A stretch of 64,000 bases of DNA from Oleispira sp036960605 (lineage in GTDB: Bacteria > Pseudomonadota > Gammaproteobacteria > Pseudomonadales > Oceanobacteraceae). The stretch lies in contig JBALXI010000003.1 of assembly GCA_036960605.1 (NCBI GenBank), positions 124,001 through 188,000 of the forward strand, read 5' to 3'. How positions within the stretch are numbered: the stretch's first letter is position 1; each line of letters starts with the position of its first letter. The notes under the pieces are model-generated. The model had not been told where the DNA came from, made no database searches, and saw only the letters and a list, made by a program, of their open reading frames with translations. The translations under genes were made by a program, and so were the position numbers. Positions 54,015 through 63,000 of this stretch are shown here, in pieces.

Positions 54015-54379
54015 CGAGCGAACGTTTTCCTGATATTGAAGTGTATTTACTTAAAGCCGAAGCCAGCGAAATTTATGACTGGCTTTGCACTCAGTTCTCA
54101 AAAGTTGAAGAACAAAAAAATACGACTAGAACCGTACAATGGCTAGTCGATGGCAACGAAGTATTATTCACTTTAAATAGTAATAAGAACTTTGCTAGCC
54201 TGTGGTTTAAGGTGAATCAGACCCCTTGGAATAATGACCTAGAATGTGGACGTATTTTGCATACTGCATTGGGTAAAGAAGTCCGCTGTTCAAAAGCGAC
54301 TTGGCAAGAAGGTGATGAAGGTCCAGCTTGGACAAAGCTTATTCATGGCGAAGAAAAAGATTTCGATTGGGATAAGTAG
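54011..54379 (+). CDS. Small soluble protein of unknown function
   Basis: 122 aa, no signal peptide or TM. It has an alternating strand-helix pattern (DIEVYLLKAEASEIYDWLCT, VLFTLNSNKNFASLWFKV) and an acidic tail. Two Cys (CTQFSK, ECGRILH) and a third in EVRCSKATW do not form a known metal motif. It is linked at both ends: ATGA overlap upstream, and its stop shares a base with the GTG start of the activator gene. Function unknown. Confidence 0.65.
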   Translation: MTSERFPDIEVYLLKAEASEIYDWLCTQFSKVEEQKNTTRTVQWLVDGNEVLFTLNSNKNFASLWFKVNQTPWNNDLECGRILHTALGKEVRCSKATWQEGDEGPAWTKLIHGEEKDFDWDK

Positions 54380-55890
54380 TGTCTAACAACAGCCATTCTT
54401 TCGACAGTCTTTCGTTAAAAGACTTACAGCAACGCTATTTTCGCCTTTTAGACGCCATGTCTGAAGGCGTTTATGGACTCGACGCTGATGGTCTAGCCAC
54501 CTTTGTAAACCCCGCTGCAGAGCGTATTACAGGGTGGTCATCTGCTGATATTCTAGGCAAGAACATTCACCAGTTTCATCATCATAGTCACGCTGATGGC
54601 AGCCCTTATCCCGATAAAGACTGCCCTATTTATAAAACTCGCCTAACCGGTGAGAGTGCTCAGTGTGAGCATGAAGTGTTTTGGCGCAAAGATGGCAGCT
54701 GCTTCCCCGTTGAATATTCAAGTACCCCGATCGAAGAAGACGGCGAACGTCTTGGCGTCGTGGTGGTCTTTAAAGACATAAGCGAACGCCTCGTTCAGCA
54801 GCAAAAATTGCAGACCGCTTTGCAGCAAGTTGAGCAATTAAAAGAACAGCTGGTCGCAGAGAATCATTTACTCAAGCAAGAAATTCAGCTGCAATCGCAG
54901 CAAGACATCATCGGTCAAAGTGACATTATGGCAGCCCTGCTTGAGCGTATCAGTCAGGTAGGCCCAACAGATGCTTGCGTACTGATTCAAGGTGAGAGTG
55001 GCACCGGCAAAGAACTTATTGCCCAAGCTCTGCACAGTGCGAGCCATCGTAAAGACAAGCCCGTCGTCAAAGTGAATTGCGGGGCAATTGCCGAAAGCCT
55101 TATCGAGAGTGAACTATTCGGGCACGAGAAAGGCGCTTTTACCGGCGCAACTCAACGTCGCTTAGGTCGTTTTGAAGTCGCTGACGGCGGCACATTATTC
55201 CTCGACGAAATTGGCGAATTAACCCAAGCAGCACAAGTAAAACTTTTGCGCGTTTTACAAGAGCAAGAATTTGAACGTGTGGGTAGCAGCCAGACGGTGA
55301 AAGTCGATGTGCGTATTATTGCCGCCACCAATCGTGATTTACAAAAGTTAGTTGAGCAGGGAGAGTTCAGGGCTGATTTGTTTTATCGCCTCAATGTCTT
55401 TCCTCTTTGGGTGCCGGCACTGCGCCAGCGACCCAATGACATTCCTTTGCTAGCGAGCTATTTCTTAGCCAAGATTCAGCGCCATATCGGCCGCCATTGC
55501 GAAGGTTTTACTCCGCTGTCGTTGCAAAAAATGATGCGATATTCCTGGCCTGGTAATGTCCGTGAATTGTATAACGTGATCGAGCGCTCTTTAATCCTTC
55601 ACTCCGGTAATGGCTTATTAATCATGCAGCTGGATGCCGAACTGGCGATTTATAATAATACTCACTCACACTCATCCACACATGAAGTAGCAGTCGATGT
55701 CTCGCTATCGCCTCAACGTGAAGGCAGCGAACTGTTAACCGCTGCCGCTGCCGAGAAACAGCATATTCTACGCATACTCGAAGTGTGTAACGGCCGGGTT
55801 TCAGGTAAAAAAGGCGCTGCCGAATATCTCGACCTGCCCGTCTCGACCCTGCGCTCACGCATGAAGAAACTCGACATACGGCTTAAATAA
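54379..55890 (+). CDS. PAS-domain sigma54-dependent activator (bEBP)
   Basis: 503 aa, start GTG 54379 overlapping the previous stop. A PAS domain covers about residues 15-130 (AMSEGVYGLDADGLATFVNP, VEYSSTPIEEDGERLGVVVV), then a coiled coil. The AAA+ core has Walker A GESGTGKE (205-212), GAFTGA (252-257) for sigma54 contact, Walker B GGTLFLDEIGEL, and the R-finger LFYRLNVFPLW. The Fis-type HTH ends the protein (KKGAAEYLDLPVSTLRSRMK). There is no receiver domain, so it is not a response regulator; PAS probably senses the cue directly. Its likely target is ccoG downstream. Confidence 0.93.
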   Translation: MSNNSHSFDSLSLKDLQQRYFRLLDAMSEGVYGLDADGLATFVNPAAERITGWSSADILGKNIHQFHHHSHADGSPYPDKDCPIYKTRLTGESAQCEHEVFWRKDGSCFPVEYSSTPIEEDGERLGVVVVFKDISERLVQQQKLQTALQQVEQLKEQLVAENHLLKQEIQLQSQQDIIGQSDIMAALLERISQVGPTDACVLIQGESGTGKELIAQALHSASHRKDKPVVKVNCGAIAESLIESELFGHEKGAFTGATQRRLGRFEVADGGTLFLDEIGELTQAAQVKLLRVLQEQEFERVGSSQTVKVDVRIIAATNRDLQKLVEQGEFRADLFYRLNVFPLWVPALRQRPNDIPLLASYFLAKIQRHIGRHCEGFTPLSLQKMMRYSWPGNVRELYNVIERSLILHSGNGLLIMQLDAELAIYNNTHSHSSTHEVAVDVSLSPQREGSELLTAAAAEKQHILRILEVCNGRVSGKKGAAEYLDLPVSTLRSRMKKLDIRLK

Positions 55891-55910
55891 AACGCACAGG
55901 TAAAAATAAG

Positions 55911-55940
55911 CGATATATCGCACATAAGTGCGATATATCG
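55911..55940. promoter_or_regulatory. Paired palindromic activator site (putative UAS)
   Basis: CGATATATCGCAC, ATAA, GTGCGATATATCG is a perfect 13-bp inverted repeat. Each arm holds CGATATATCG, itself a palindrome, and the two are centred 20 bp apart. It lies about 76 bp upstream of the -24 element before ccoG, the normal distance for enhancer-binding protein sites. Confidence 0.65.
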
Positions 55941-56015
55941 ATATTAAAATAATCTATATATCACCAATCCAACCCTACATTTCGTAAAACCCCAATGAAT
56001 ACAACAACTTAAAAG

Positions 56016-56032
56016 TTGGCGCAGCGTTTGCT
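56016..56032 (+). promoter_or_regulatory. Sigma54 (-24/-12) promoter of ccoG
   Basis: TTGGCGCAGCGTTTGCT fits TGGCAC-N5-TTGC(A/T) with one mismatch (GG and GC 10 bp apart). It is 36 bp before the ccoG start, directly after the activator gene and its palindromic site. Confidence 0.75.
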
Positions 56033-56068
56033 ATCTAGCCTCATGCTATTTGATGATATGAGAGCCTT

Positions 56069-57466
56069 ATGAGCAAATTAATCGCTACCTCCCAAGCACC
56101 CCAATCCTCTGGATTTAGACAATTCCTCAGTTTTTTCAAAGCGGACTCTTTGCCCCATCGAGTGCGTCTTATTTCAGGTCGCTACCTGACGTTACGCCGA
56201 CTCATTAGCTGGCCGTTATTATTAATCTGCTTCCTGACACCGTGGTTAAGCTGGAATGATTTACCCATGGTGCATTTTGACCTGGTCGCTAAACAGTTTC
56301 GCATGGGGCCTGCTGTATTTTGGCCGGAAGATCTTATGGTACTCACTTGGGTGATGTTAGCCGGCGCCTTTGGTTTGTTCTTTGTCGCGATGGTCTCGGG
56401 CCGACTCTGGTGTGGCTTTAGCTGCCCACAAACAGTTTGGACTTTTCTTTTTATTCGTTTAGAAGAGCTTATCGAAGGCTCGCGTCATAAGCGCTTAAAA
56501 ATGGATCGTATGCCTTGGAATGCCGAAAAAGTACTGCGCAAATCGGTAAAGCATATTAGCTGGATCAGCCTCAGTCTGTGGACGGGCATTACCTTTATCG
56601 CTTACTTTTACCCATTAGAAGCTATGGCGACTGATTTTGGCCTTAGTGATTTAGCCGGTATGGGCTTATTTTGGATTTTCTTTATTGCCCTCATGACCTA
56701 CCTAAACGCAGGCTTTCTACGTGAGCAAGTCTGTACTCACATGTGTCCCTATTCCCGCTTTCAATCGGTGATGTCAGATAATTCTACCTTGGTGGTGCAA
56801 TACGATGAGCCGCGTAACGATTGCATTGATTGCCAAGTCTGCGTGCATGTTTGCCCAACTGAAATTGATATTCGTGATGGCATGCAGCTCTCTTGTATCG
56901 CCTGCGGTGCTTGTGTTGATGCCTGTGACAGCATTATGGACAAGATCAACAAACCTAGAGGGCTGATTGCCTTTCGCCCAGGAGAGGTCACTATTAAAGA
57001 GGCTCTTAACCTCAAACAGCGCCCTCGCTTAGTCGGTTATGCCCTTGCCTTTTTAGTGTCTGTTCTTCTCATTGGCCTTGAGGTCACGGGTCGCGATGTG
57101 ATTCAAATTAGTTTAGAGCGTGACCGTAGTAGTTTGTACCGCATTAATGCTAATGATGAAGTAGAAAATAGCTTCTCACTAAAATTTCATAACAAGACTC
57201 AGCAAGACATGCCGATTCGCTTACTCATTGTCGATAACTTTCATGGCTTTGCGATTAGCCAACAGCAATTCACTATTCCTGCAGGCCAACGCCAGCAATT
57301 CCCACTATTGATCTCGCTGGCACTGCCCGCTACTGGTACGCCAAGCGCGCAGCAGCTATCCAATAAAATGGACATTCATATTGAGGTTATAGCCGAAGGG
57401 GTTGATGAGCCTGTTAATGAAATTAATACCTCCTTTCTGATGCCCAACATTATGAGCCTGCGCTAA
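56069..57466 (+). CDS. ccoG: Cytochrome c oxidase accessory protein CcoG (RdxA/FixG)
   Basis: 465 aa. TM helices bracket cysteine motifs: CGFSCP (115-120), MCPYSRFQSVM, and two ferredoxin 4Fe-4S sites CIDCQVCVHVC (252-262) and CIACGACVDAC (276-286). Several TM helices surround them and the C-terminal Ig-like domain (FHNKTQQDMPIRLLIVDN) is periplasmic. CcoG is a cupric reductase needed for assembly of cbb3-type cytochrome oxidase. No ccoNOPQ, ccoH, ccoI or ccoS gene is here, so the copper-reduction step is split off from the oxidase genes. A sigma54 promoter and a UAS precede it. Confidence 0.93.
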   Translation: MSKLIATSQAPQSSGFRQFLSFFKADSLPHRVRLISGRYLTLRRLISWPLLLICFLTPWLSWNDLPMVHFDLVAKQFRMGPAVFWPEDLMVLTWVMLAGAFGLFFVAMVSGRLWCGFSCPQTVWTFLFIRLEELIEGSRHKRLKMDRMPWNAEKVLRKSVKHISWISLSLWTGITFIAYFYPLEAMATDFGLSDLAGMGLFWIFFIALMTYLNAGFLREQVCTHMCPYSRFQSVMSDNSTLVVQYDEPRNDCIDCQVCVHVCPTEIDIRDGMQLSCIACGACVDACDSIMDKINKPRGLIAFRPGEVTIKEALNLKQRPRLVGYALAFLVSVLLIGLEVTGRDVIQISLERDRSSLYRINANDEVENSFSLKFHNKTQQDMPIRLLIVDNFHGFAISQQQFTIPAGQRQQFPLLISLALPATGTPSAQQLSNKMDIHIEVIAEGVDEPVNEINTSFLMPNIMSLR

Positions 57467-57523
57467 CAGGCGAACCTGCTGTTAGAGCTGATAAAACGAA
57501 CTCATTAGTATTTAGAATTGCTT

Positions 57524-57550
57524 AAACCCCTGCTGTATTAGCAAGGGTTT
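57524..57550 (+). terminator. Terminator after ccoG
   Basis: AAACCC-C-TGCT, loop GTATT, AGCA-A-GGGTTT. Its stem has a single internal mismatch, and AAT-rich sequence follows. A second hairpin CTAACAG (57463-57469) and CTGTTAG (57479-57485) overlaps the ccoG stop. Confidence 0.55.
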
Positions 57551-57630
57551 AATATCTCAAAATGATCTTTTACAAAGTACACCTATGTTCTTTAATTAAT
57601 GTATTAGCCGCGCATTTAATAGGTACCGTC

Positions 57631-58101
57631 ATGCAAGCCAATCCCAAAATAATTAGCACGTTGAATCAAGTTTTGACCACAGAACTGACCAGCATTAACC
57701 AATTTTTCTTACACGCCCGCATGTTTAAAAACTGGGGCTTAGAAGAACTGAACGAGAAAGCCTATAAAAAATCGATTAAAGATATGAAGCAAGCCGATGA
57801 TTTAATTGAGCGTATTTTATTTCTTGAAGGTCTGCCTAACTTGCAACAGCTAGGTAAGCTGCAAATTGGTGAACATACCGAAGAGATGCTGCAATGCGAC
57901 CTTAATGTCGAAATGCTGCAAGTGGCTGAACTGCGTGATGCCATCGCGCTGTGTGAGCAAGAAAAAGATTATGTTAGCCGCGAGCTACTGGCAGGGATTC
58001 TGGAATACGAAGAAGAATACATCGATTGGTTAGAAACTCAGCAGATATTAATAACGACGACGGGTATAGAGAATTATCAACAGTCGCAAATGAATAGCTA
58101 G
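57631..58101 (+). CDS. Bacterioferritin, haem-binding subunit type
   Basis: 156 aa from ATG 57631 (AGG 7 nt ahead); a longer frame from 57562 has no homologous character. The four-helix bundle has the family's size and end. The haem ligand Met52 is kept (SIKDMKQAD). The ferroxidase centre is damaged: Glu18, Glu94 and Glu127 are present, but positions 51, 54 and 130 are Asp, Gln and Tyr in place of Glu, His and His. So this subunit likely binds haem and lacks normal iron oxidation. It is followed by a complementary subunit gene 26 bp downstream. Confidence 0.9.
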   Translation: MQANPKIISTLNQVLTTELTSINQFFLHARMFKNWGLEELNEKAYKKSIKDMKQADDLIERILFLEGLPNLQQLGKLQIGEHTEEMLQCDLNVEMLQVAELRDAIALCEQEKDYVSRELLAGILEYEEEYIDWLETQQILITTTGIENYQQSQMNS

Positions 58102-58127
58102 ATGAACCGCTAAGTCGGAGAATTAAG

Positions 58128-58610
58128 ATGAAAGGCAATACTAAGGTCATCGACCTATTAAACAAACAGCTAACCCTAGAACTCACCTCAATGGATCAGT
58201 ATCTTGCCCATAGCAAGATGTATGAAGACTGGGGGATTAATAAGCTGCATGAAAAATTAGCCCATGAATATGAAGAAGAGCTGGAGCACGCCAGACGCTT
58301 GATTGAGCGTATTCTATTTCTTGAAGGCACACCCGATACCGCCTCGCGCGAACCCCTTATGATTGGCGATAATGTTGAGCAAATGCTACGCAATGACTTA
58401 GCGGCTGAAAATACAGTGGCTGCAAGCTTGAAAAACATCATCGAAGTTTGTGAGCAAGAGCGTGATTATGTCAGTCGCGAGATACTCGAAGCTCTATTAG
58501 ATGATACAGAAATGGACCATATCTACTGGTTAGAACAGCATATTGGCCTGATCGCTAAAGTCGGATTACAAAATTACATTCAAAGCCAGATGGGGAGTGC
58601 CGCGGTATAA
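58128..58610 (+). CDS. Bacterioferritin, ferroxidase-active subunit type
   Basis: 160 aa, GGAG 7 nt before the start. Ferroxidase ligands are complete: Glu18, Glu51, His54, Glu94, Glu128 and His131 (a one-residue insertion shifts the last two). The haem ligand is lost: residue 52 is Leu (EEELEHARR). It is therefore the reverse of the upstream subunit. The two probably co-assemble into a mixed 24-mer: this one oxidises Fe(II) and stores iron, its partner binds haem and passes electrons. The pattern matches described two-gene bacterioferritins in other proteobacteria. Confidence 0.92.
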   Translation: MKGNTKVIDLLNKQLTLELTSMDQYLAHSKMYEDWGINKLHEKLAHEYEEELEHARRLIERILFLEGTPDTASREPLMIGDNVEQMLRNDLAAENTVAASLKNIIEVCEQERDYVSREILEALLDDTEMDHIYWLEQHIGLIAKVGLQNYIQSQMGSAAV

Positions 58611-58677
58611 TTCGACCTACTCCCTTATCTACTACCTGATTAACCTGACAGATGATAATCACTAGGCTGAATATAAT

Positions 58678-58692
58678 TGATAACTATTACCA
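58678..58692 (+). promoter_or_regulatory. Fur box upstream of bfd
   Basis: TGATAAC-T-ATTACCA differs from the 7-1-7 Fur site TGATAAT-N-ATTATCA at two positions. A separate perfect half-site TGATAAT is at 58653-58659. It lies 47 bp before bfd, where repression under iron repletion is expected. Confidence 0.7.
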
Positions 58693-58738
58693 TTCGCGAT
58701 AGTATTAGCGTATCAATTTCACAGTCAGTGGTTATCTC

Positions 58739-58933
58739 ATGTACGTTTGCATCTGTAATGCAGTGAACGAAAAAGCCATCCAGCAAGCCGTTGCTGATGG
58801 CGCTCAAAACGTTAGAGATGTACGTCGCTGCCTCGACGTTGGATCCCAGTGCGGACAATGTGTACGTCACGCCCATGAAGTGATTGAACAAGCAAAAGTT
58901 CAATTCGAAAAACCTGAGTTTTACGCCGCTTAA
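58739..58933 (+). CDS. bfd: Bacterioferritin-associated ferredoxin
   Basis: 64 aa. The [2Fe-2S] Cys set C4, C6, C38 and C41 is complete (MYVCICNAV and SQCGQCVRHA), in the typical Bfd CxC...CxxC arrangement; Cys31 is extra. Bfd reduces the haem of bacterioferritin so that stored iron leaves as Fe(II) when iron is scarce. The Fur box upstream gives the expected logic: bfd on when iron is low, while the bfr genes have no such box. It stands alone but follows the bfr pair directly. Confidence 0.94.
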   Translation: MYVCICNAVNEKAIQQAVADGAQNVRDVRRCLDVGSQCGQCVRHAHEVIEQAKVQFEKPEFYAA

Positions 58934-59116
58934 TGATAACGGCCAAACCGAAATCCATTTCGAATGGCGTGATAAATACTAACGACACCGGAATAATGTA
59001 ATAGACCTTTTAGTTGCTATCCTGTTATTTCTAGAAAATAAAAGGCTTCTCAATATCATTAAACAGTACTGCTCAAAAAACTCATATTCTCCATCCCAAT
59101 CGATTTATGATCGTAT

Positions 59117-60007
59117 TCAAACTACCCGGTTTCGACCCGCTTCTTTAGCCAGATAAAGGTTATTATCCGCTTTTTTAAATAGACTGACTAAGTCACTAAT
59201 TGCGCTATCAAGTATACTGCAGCCAATACTGACGGTTACCCAATCTGTTCCCTCATAAGGATGAATTAAATGTAGATCTTCGATATTTCTTCGTATTCTC
59301 TCCGCTACCGCTAACCCTCCTTGGACTGGCATATTAGGCAATACAACACAAAATTCTTCTCCTCCAAAACGCGCAGCCAAATCCGTATTTCTAGATAAAC
59401 TTTCATCGATTGATTTTGCAACTTGGCGCAAACACTCATCACCATAATCATGGCCTGCAAGGTCATTTAATTTCTTAAAATTATCAATATCAATCATTAA
59501 TAAACATAACTCACTATCACTACGATGAGCATGCAAGAAACTTGACTGTAAATATTCGTCTAACTTTCGTCGATTAGCAATTTTAGTCAGCGGATCTGTC
59601 ATATTGAGTTGATGTAATAAATCTCTTTGCTGCTTCAATTCTAAATGATTAGCAACTCTTGCCTTAACAATAGATGGGCTAAAGGGCTTAGAAATATAAT
59701 CCACAGCCCCCATTTCCAACCCCTTGGTTTCATTTTCAACACTGGCTTGTACTGTAATAAAAATAATCGGTATATTTTCCGACTCAGGTTTTTCTTTTAA
59801 AATTCGGCAAACCTCGTAACCATCCATTCCTGGCATATTAATATCTAACAAAATTAAATCTGGTGGCTGACTCGAGAGTGCCTTTATAATTGCTTGCTCC
59901 CCCGTTTTTGCGATCACGATTTCGTATTCATCTAAAGTAGCAACCAATACTTTAATATTGACCATTTCATCTTCTGCAATAAGAATCCGCCCTTTACCTT
60001 GCATCAC
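59117..60007 (-). CDS. Response regulator with GGDEF domain (diguanylate cyclase)
   Basis: 296 aa. A receiver domain (residues 6-120) has ILIAEDE, phosphoacceptor Asp in LILLDINMPGMDG and Lys in YISKPFS. A GGDEF domain follows with RFGGEEFCVVLP (GGEEF about 213-217) and an inhibitory RxxD site, RNTD, five residues upstream. It should make c-di-GMP when phosphorylated. The hybrid kinase gene ends 17 bp before its start on the same strand, so the two are probably co-transcribed as a signalling pair. Confidence 0.92.
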   Translation of the reverse strand: MMQGKGRILIAEDEMVNIKVLVATLDEYEIVIAKTGEQAIIKALSSQPPDLILLDINMPGMDGYEVCRILKEKPESENIPIIFITVQASVENETKGLEMGAVDYISKPFSPSIVKARVANHLELKQQRDLLHQLNMTDPLTKIANRRKLDEYLQSSFLHAHRSDSELCLLMIDIDNFKKLNDLAGHDYGDECLRQVAKSIDESLSRNTDLAARFGGEEFCVVLPNMPVQGGLAVAERIRRNIEDLHLIHPYEGTDWVTVSIGCSILDSAISDLVSLFKKADNNLYLAKEAGRNRVV

Positions 60008-60024
60008 TTAAGCCCTCCACAGAG

Positions 60025-63000
60025 TTAATTTTCATTCACTGTAATATTATGATCACGGCAAAGTTTTTGATAATGTTGTAAAGCATCAGAAAAATCATAG
60101 CTTTCAATCAAATCAATGAAAACAGACAAATCATTATTAGACTGTCCTTTTAAGCGTACCCTTACATTTTGAATTAAATCCACAGCGGCCGTATTATCAT
60201 CCGCTAAATAGGCACTTAATTGATGATTTTCATCTTCAGTCATTAACGTAATAAATGAAGGATTCATCAGTGAACTTTCCCCCAAGGGCTGTGAGCAGCG
60301 ATTAATATCCTGCCATGCATCAATGCTATTAATAAGAACAGAAAGTCTTTGAGAAAGCGCATTACAAATTAGGGGATCAAGAGTACCTTCCTGCAATTGT
60401 CCATCAAGTATTGCTGCGACTTTACTTAAATCGCTTGCGCCTAAATTTCCAGCCGCGCTTGTTAATGTATGAGCTATATCGTGTATGTAATCACGATTAT
60501 TCATTTCTATATCAACCCTTAATTGCTCAACAACATGCTTATAACGACGAGAAAAATCAGCCAATAAATTCAAATATACGTTTTTATTGCCAGCAACTAA
60601 AGAAAGGCCTAAGCTCAAATCTAAGCCGATTATTTCATCAGGGAACCCGATATAATCACCGCTGAGATCTTGATGTTGTATATTCTTAATATAGGCAGAG
60701 CCTATTCCCTCTCTAGGACTAATCCATTTAACCAAGGCTTTATCAATATCATCGATAACGATGGGTTTTAAAATATGCCCCTTCATGCCGACATTTAAAC
60801 AGTGCTTTTGGTCTGAAGGTAAGGTATGAGCTGTCATTGCGATAATAGGTATATGCTGATAAATTGGATTATTAGTAATAATTTCGGCGGCACTATAGCC
60901 ATCCATAATTGGCATTTGAAGATCCATAAATATCATATCAAAATCAGCTTCTTTGATTTTATCAATCGCCTGTGCACCATTATGAGCAATAGTTGTATTG
61001 ATAGAACGCATGCGTAATAGCTCAGAGGCAACCTGTTGATTTATAGGATTGTCTTCGACCAATAAGACCCTCGCACCGGCCACTGAGGAAACATCAACTC
61101 TCGATTCCGCACCATCAAAAGTTTTTTCAATATCAAAACCTAAGGCTTTCTTAATCGTTTTTATAAGTAATAGAGGAGTGATAGGCTTTACTAAATAATA
61201 ATCAAGATACTCTAGGTCTTTTTGATTTCCTATATCGGCCTTCGAATATCCTGTGACCATAATTAAAGCTGGTAATTTTTTTGCATATTTTTCATGAATA
61301 ACTTTCGCACATTCAAGCCCATTCATCATAGGCAACTTCCAGTCTAATAATACAAGATCATGCTCAGTATCTAAACCCATAACACTAAGTGCCTCTTCAG
61401 CACTTTCTACTGTTGTTACTTGCATCCCCAACGATACCAATATTTCAGTAATTATTTCTCGTGCTGACTGGTTATCTTCAACAATTAAAATTCTTTTATT
61501 TTCTAACTCTGAACAATCTTGCCTGAATGTATGGTTATTTTCGGCTATTTCGAACTCTAGACTAAATTCAAATTCCGTTCCCTGATGCAATATACTACGA
61601 GCTTTTATCTCGCCCCCCATAAGACCGACTAAAGATTGACTAATAGATAAGCCTAATCCGGTGCCACCAAACTTGCGAGTGATCGAACCATCCGCTTGCT
61701 CAAAAGGCTTAAATAGTTTCTTTACAGCAATAGGCTTCATCCCTATGCCAGTATCCATCACTGAAAACAGAAGTTTAACCTTAGTGTCTTCTCCATAATC
61801 CAAATCAACCTTTATTTTGACAAAACCCGTCTCGGTGAACTTTACCGCATTACTTGCCAAATTAGTTAAAACTTGAGAAAGTCTTAATGAATCACCAATT
61901 AACATGAGAGGTATATTACTAGGATATTGAATAATTAACTCAAGGCCTTTCTCATTAGATTTATTACGAATAAGATCGGTAATATTTTCTAATACTTCAT
62001 CGATCCTGAAAGGCTCAGGATCAATAGATAAGTGCCCAGATTCAACTTTAGAGAAATCAAGAATATCATTAATGAGTAATAATAAATTTTTCGAAGATGT
62101 ATCAATTTTCTGTAAATAATCTCTTTGCCTCTCATCTAATTTTGTTTGCAATGCTAAATATGTTAGTCCCGTAATCGCATTCATCGGCGTTCGAATTTCA
62201 TGTGACATATTGGCCAAAAATTCGGATTTATATCGATTAGCCTGAACAGCTTCGTTTTTGGCATCAACTAAATCTTTAGTTTGTATTCCGATCAAGTATT
62301 GTAAGTTATCTCTATGCAAAGCAATTTGCTGGGCAGATTTTTTCCTCTCAGTAATATCATGGCAATATGCAATAATCAGATCTTCATCATTAATAGTTAC
62401 TGTCTTCGCGCTGTAAATCCCATAAATGTCTTCACCATTTTTACTTCTGAACTTCAACTCAATATTTGAAACTTCTCCTTTTTCAGATATTTCTGCCAAG
62501 TATTGCTCTCGATCCTTTACATCAACTAAATTCAAACTTATTGACGTTTCACCGATAGCATCTTCTCTGGAATAGCCAGTAATTCGTTCAAAGCCCGCAT
62601 TAACATCAACAAATTCTCCCGTTATCTTACTAGTAACGGTAATAGCATCTTGCGAAGCACTAAAGATGGCCGAAAATTTCTCTTCAAGTTGTTTTGTTAA
62701 TACGTCTTCATTATACTTTTTGGTTATATTTTCAATATAAGAAACTACAGAAACCACCTTATTTTCAGAGGAGAAAATGGTTGCATTGCGCCACTCAACA
62801 ATAATTTCATCACCAGATTTAGTCATGTTTTTATTAATATTATGCCCTCCGCCTTTTCCCGTAATCAAGTCATTCCATATTTGACTCACATCAACCTTAA
62901 CCTCTTCTGGTAAAATAAAATCGCCAACTTTATTAATAACTTCTTCTTTCTTCCAGCCAAATACTTTTTCAGCTTCTGGATTCCAATCTTTAATTGTGAA

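Noticed and set aside
55911..55940. The 30-bp palindrome as a Rho-independent terminator of the activator gene
   Set aside because: It has no T-tract after the stem and the arms are AT-rich palindromes. Its position before a sigma54 promoter favours an activator site.
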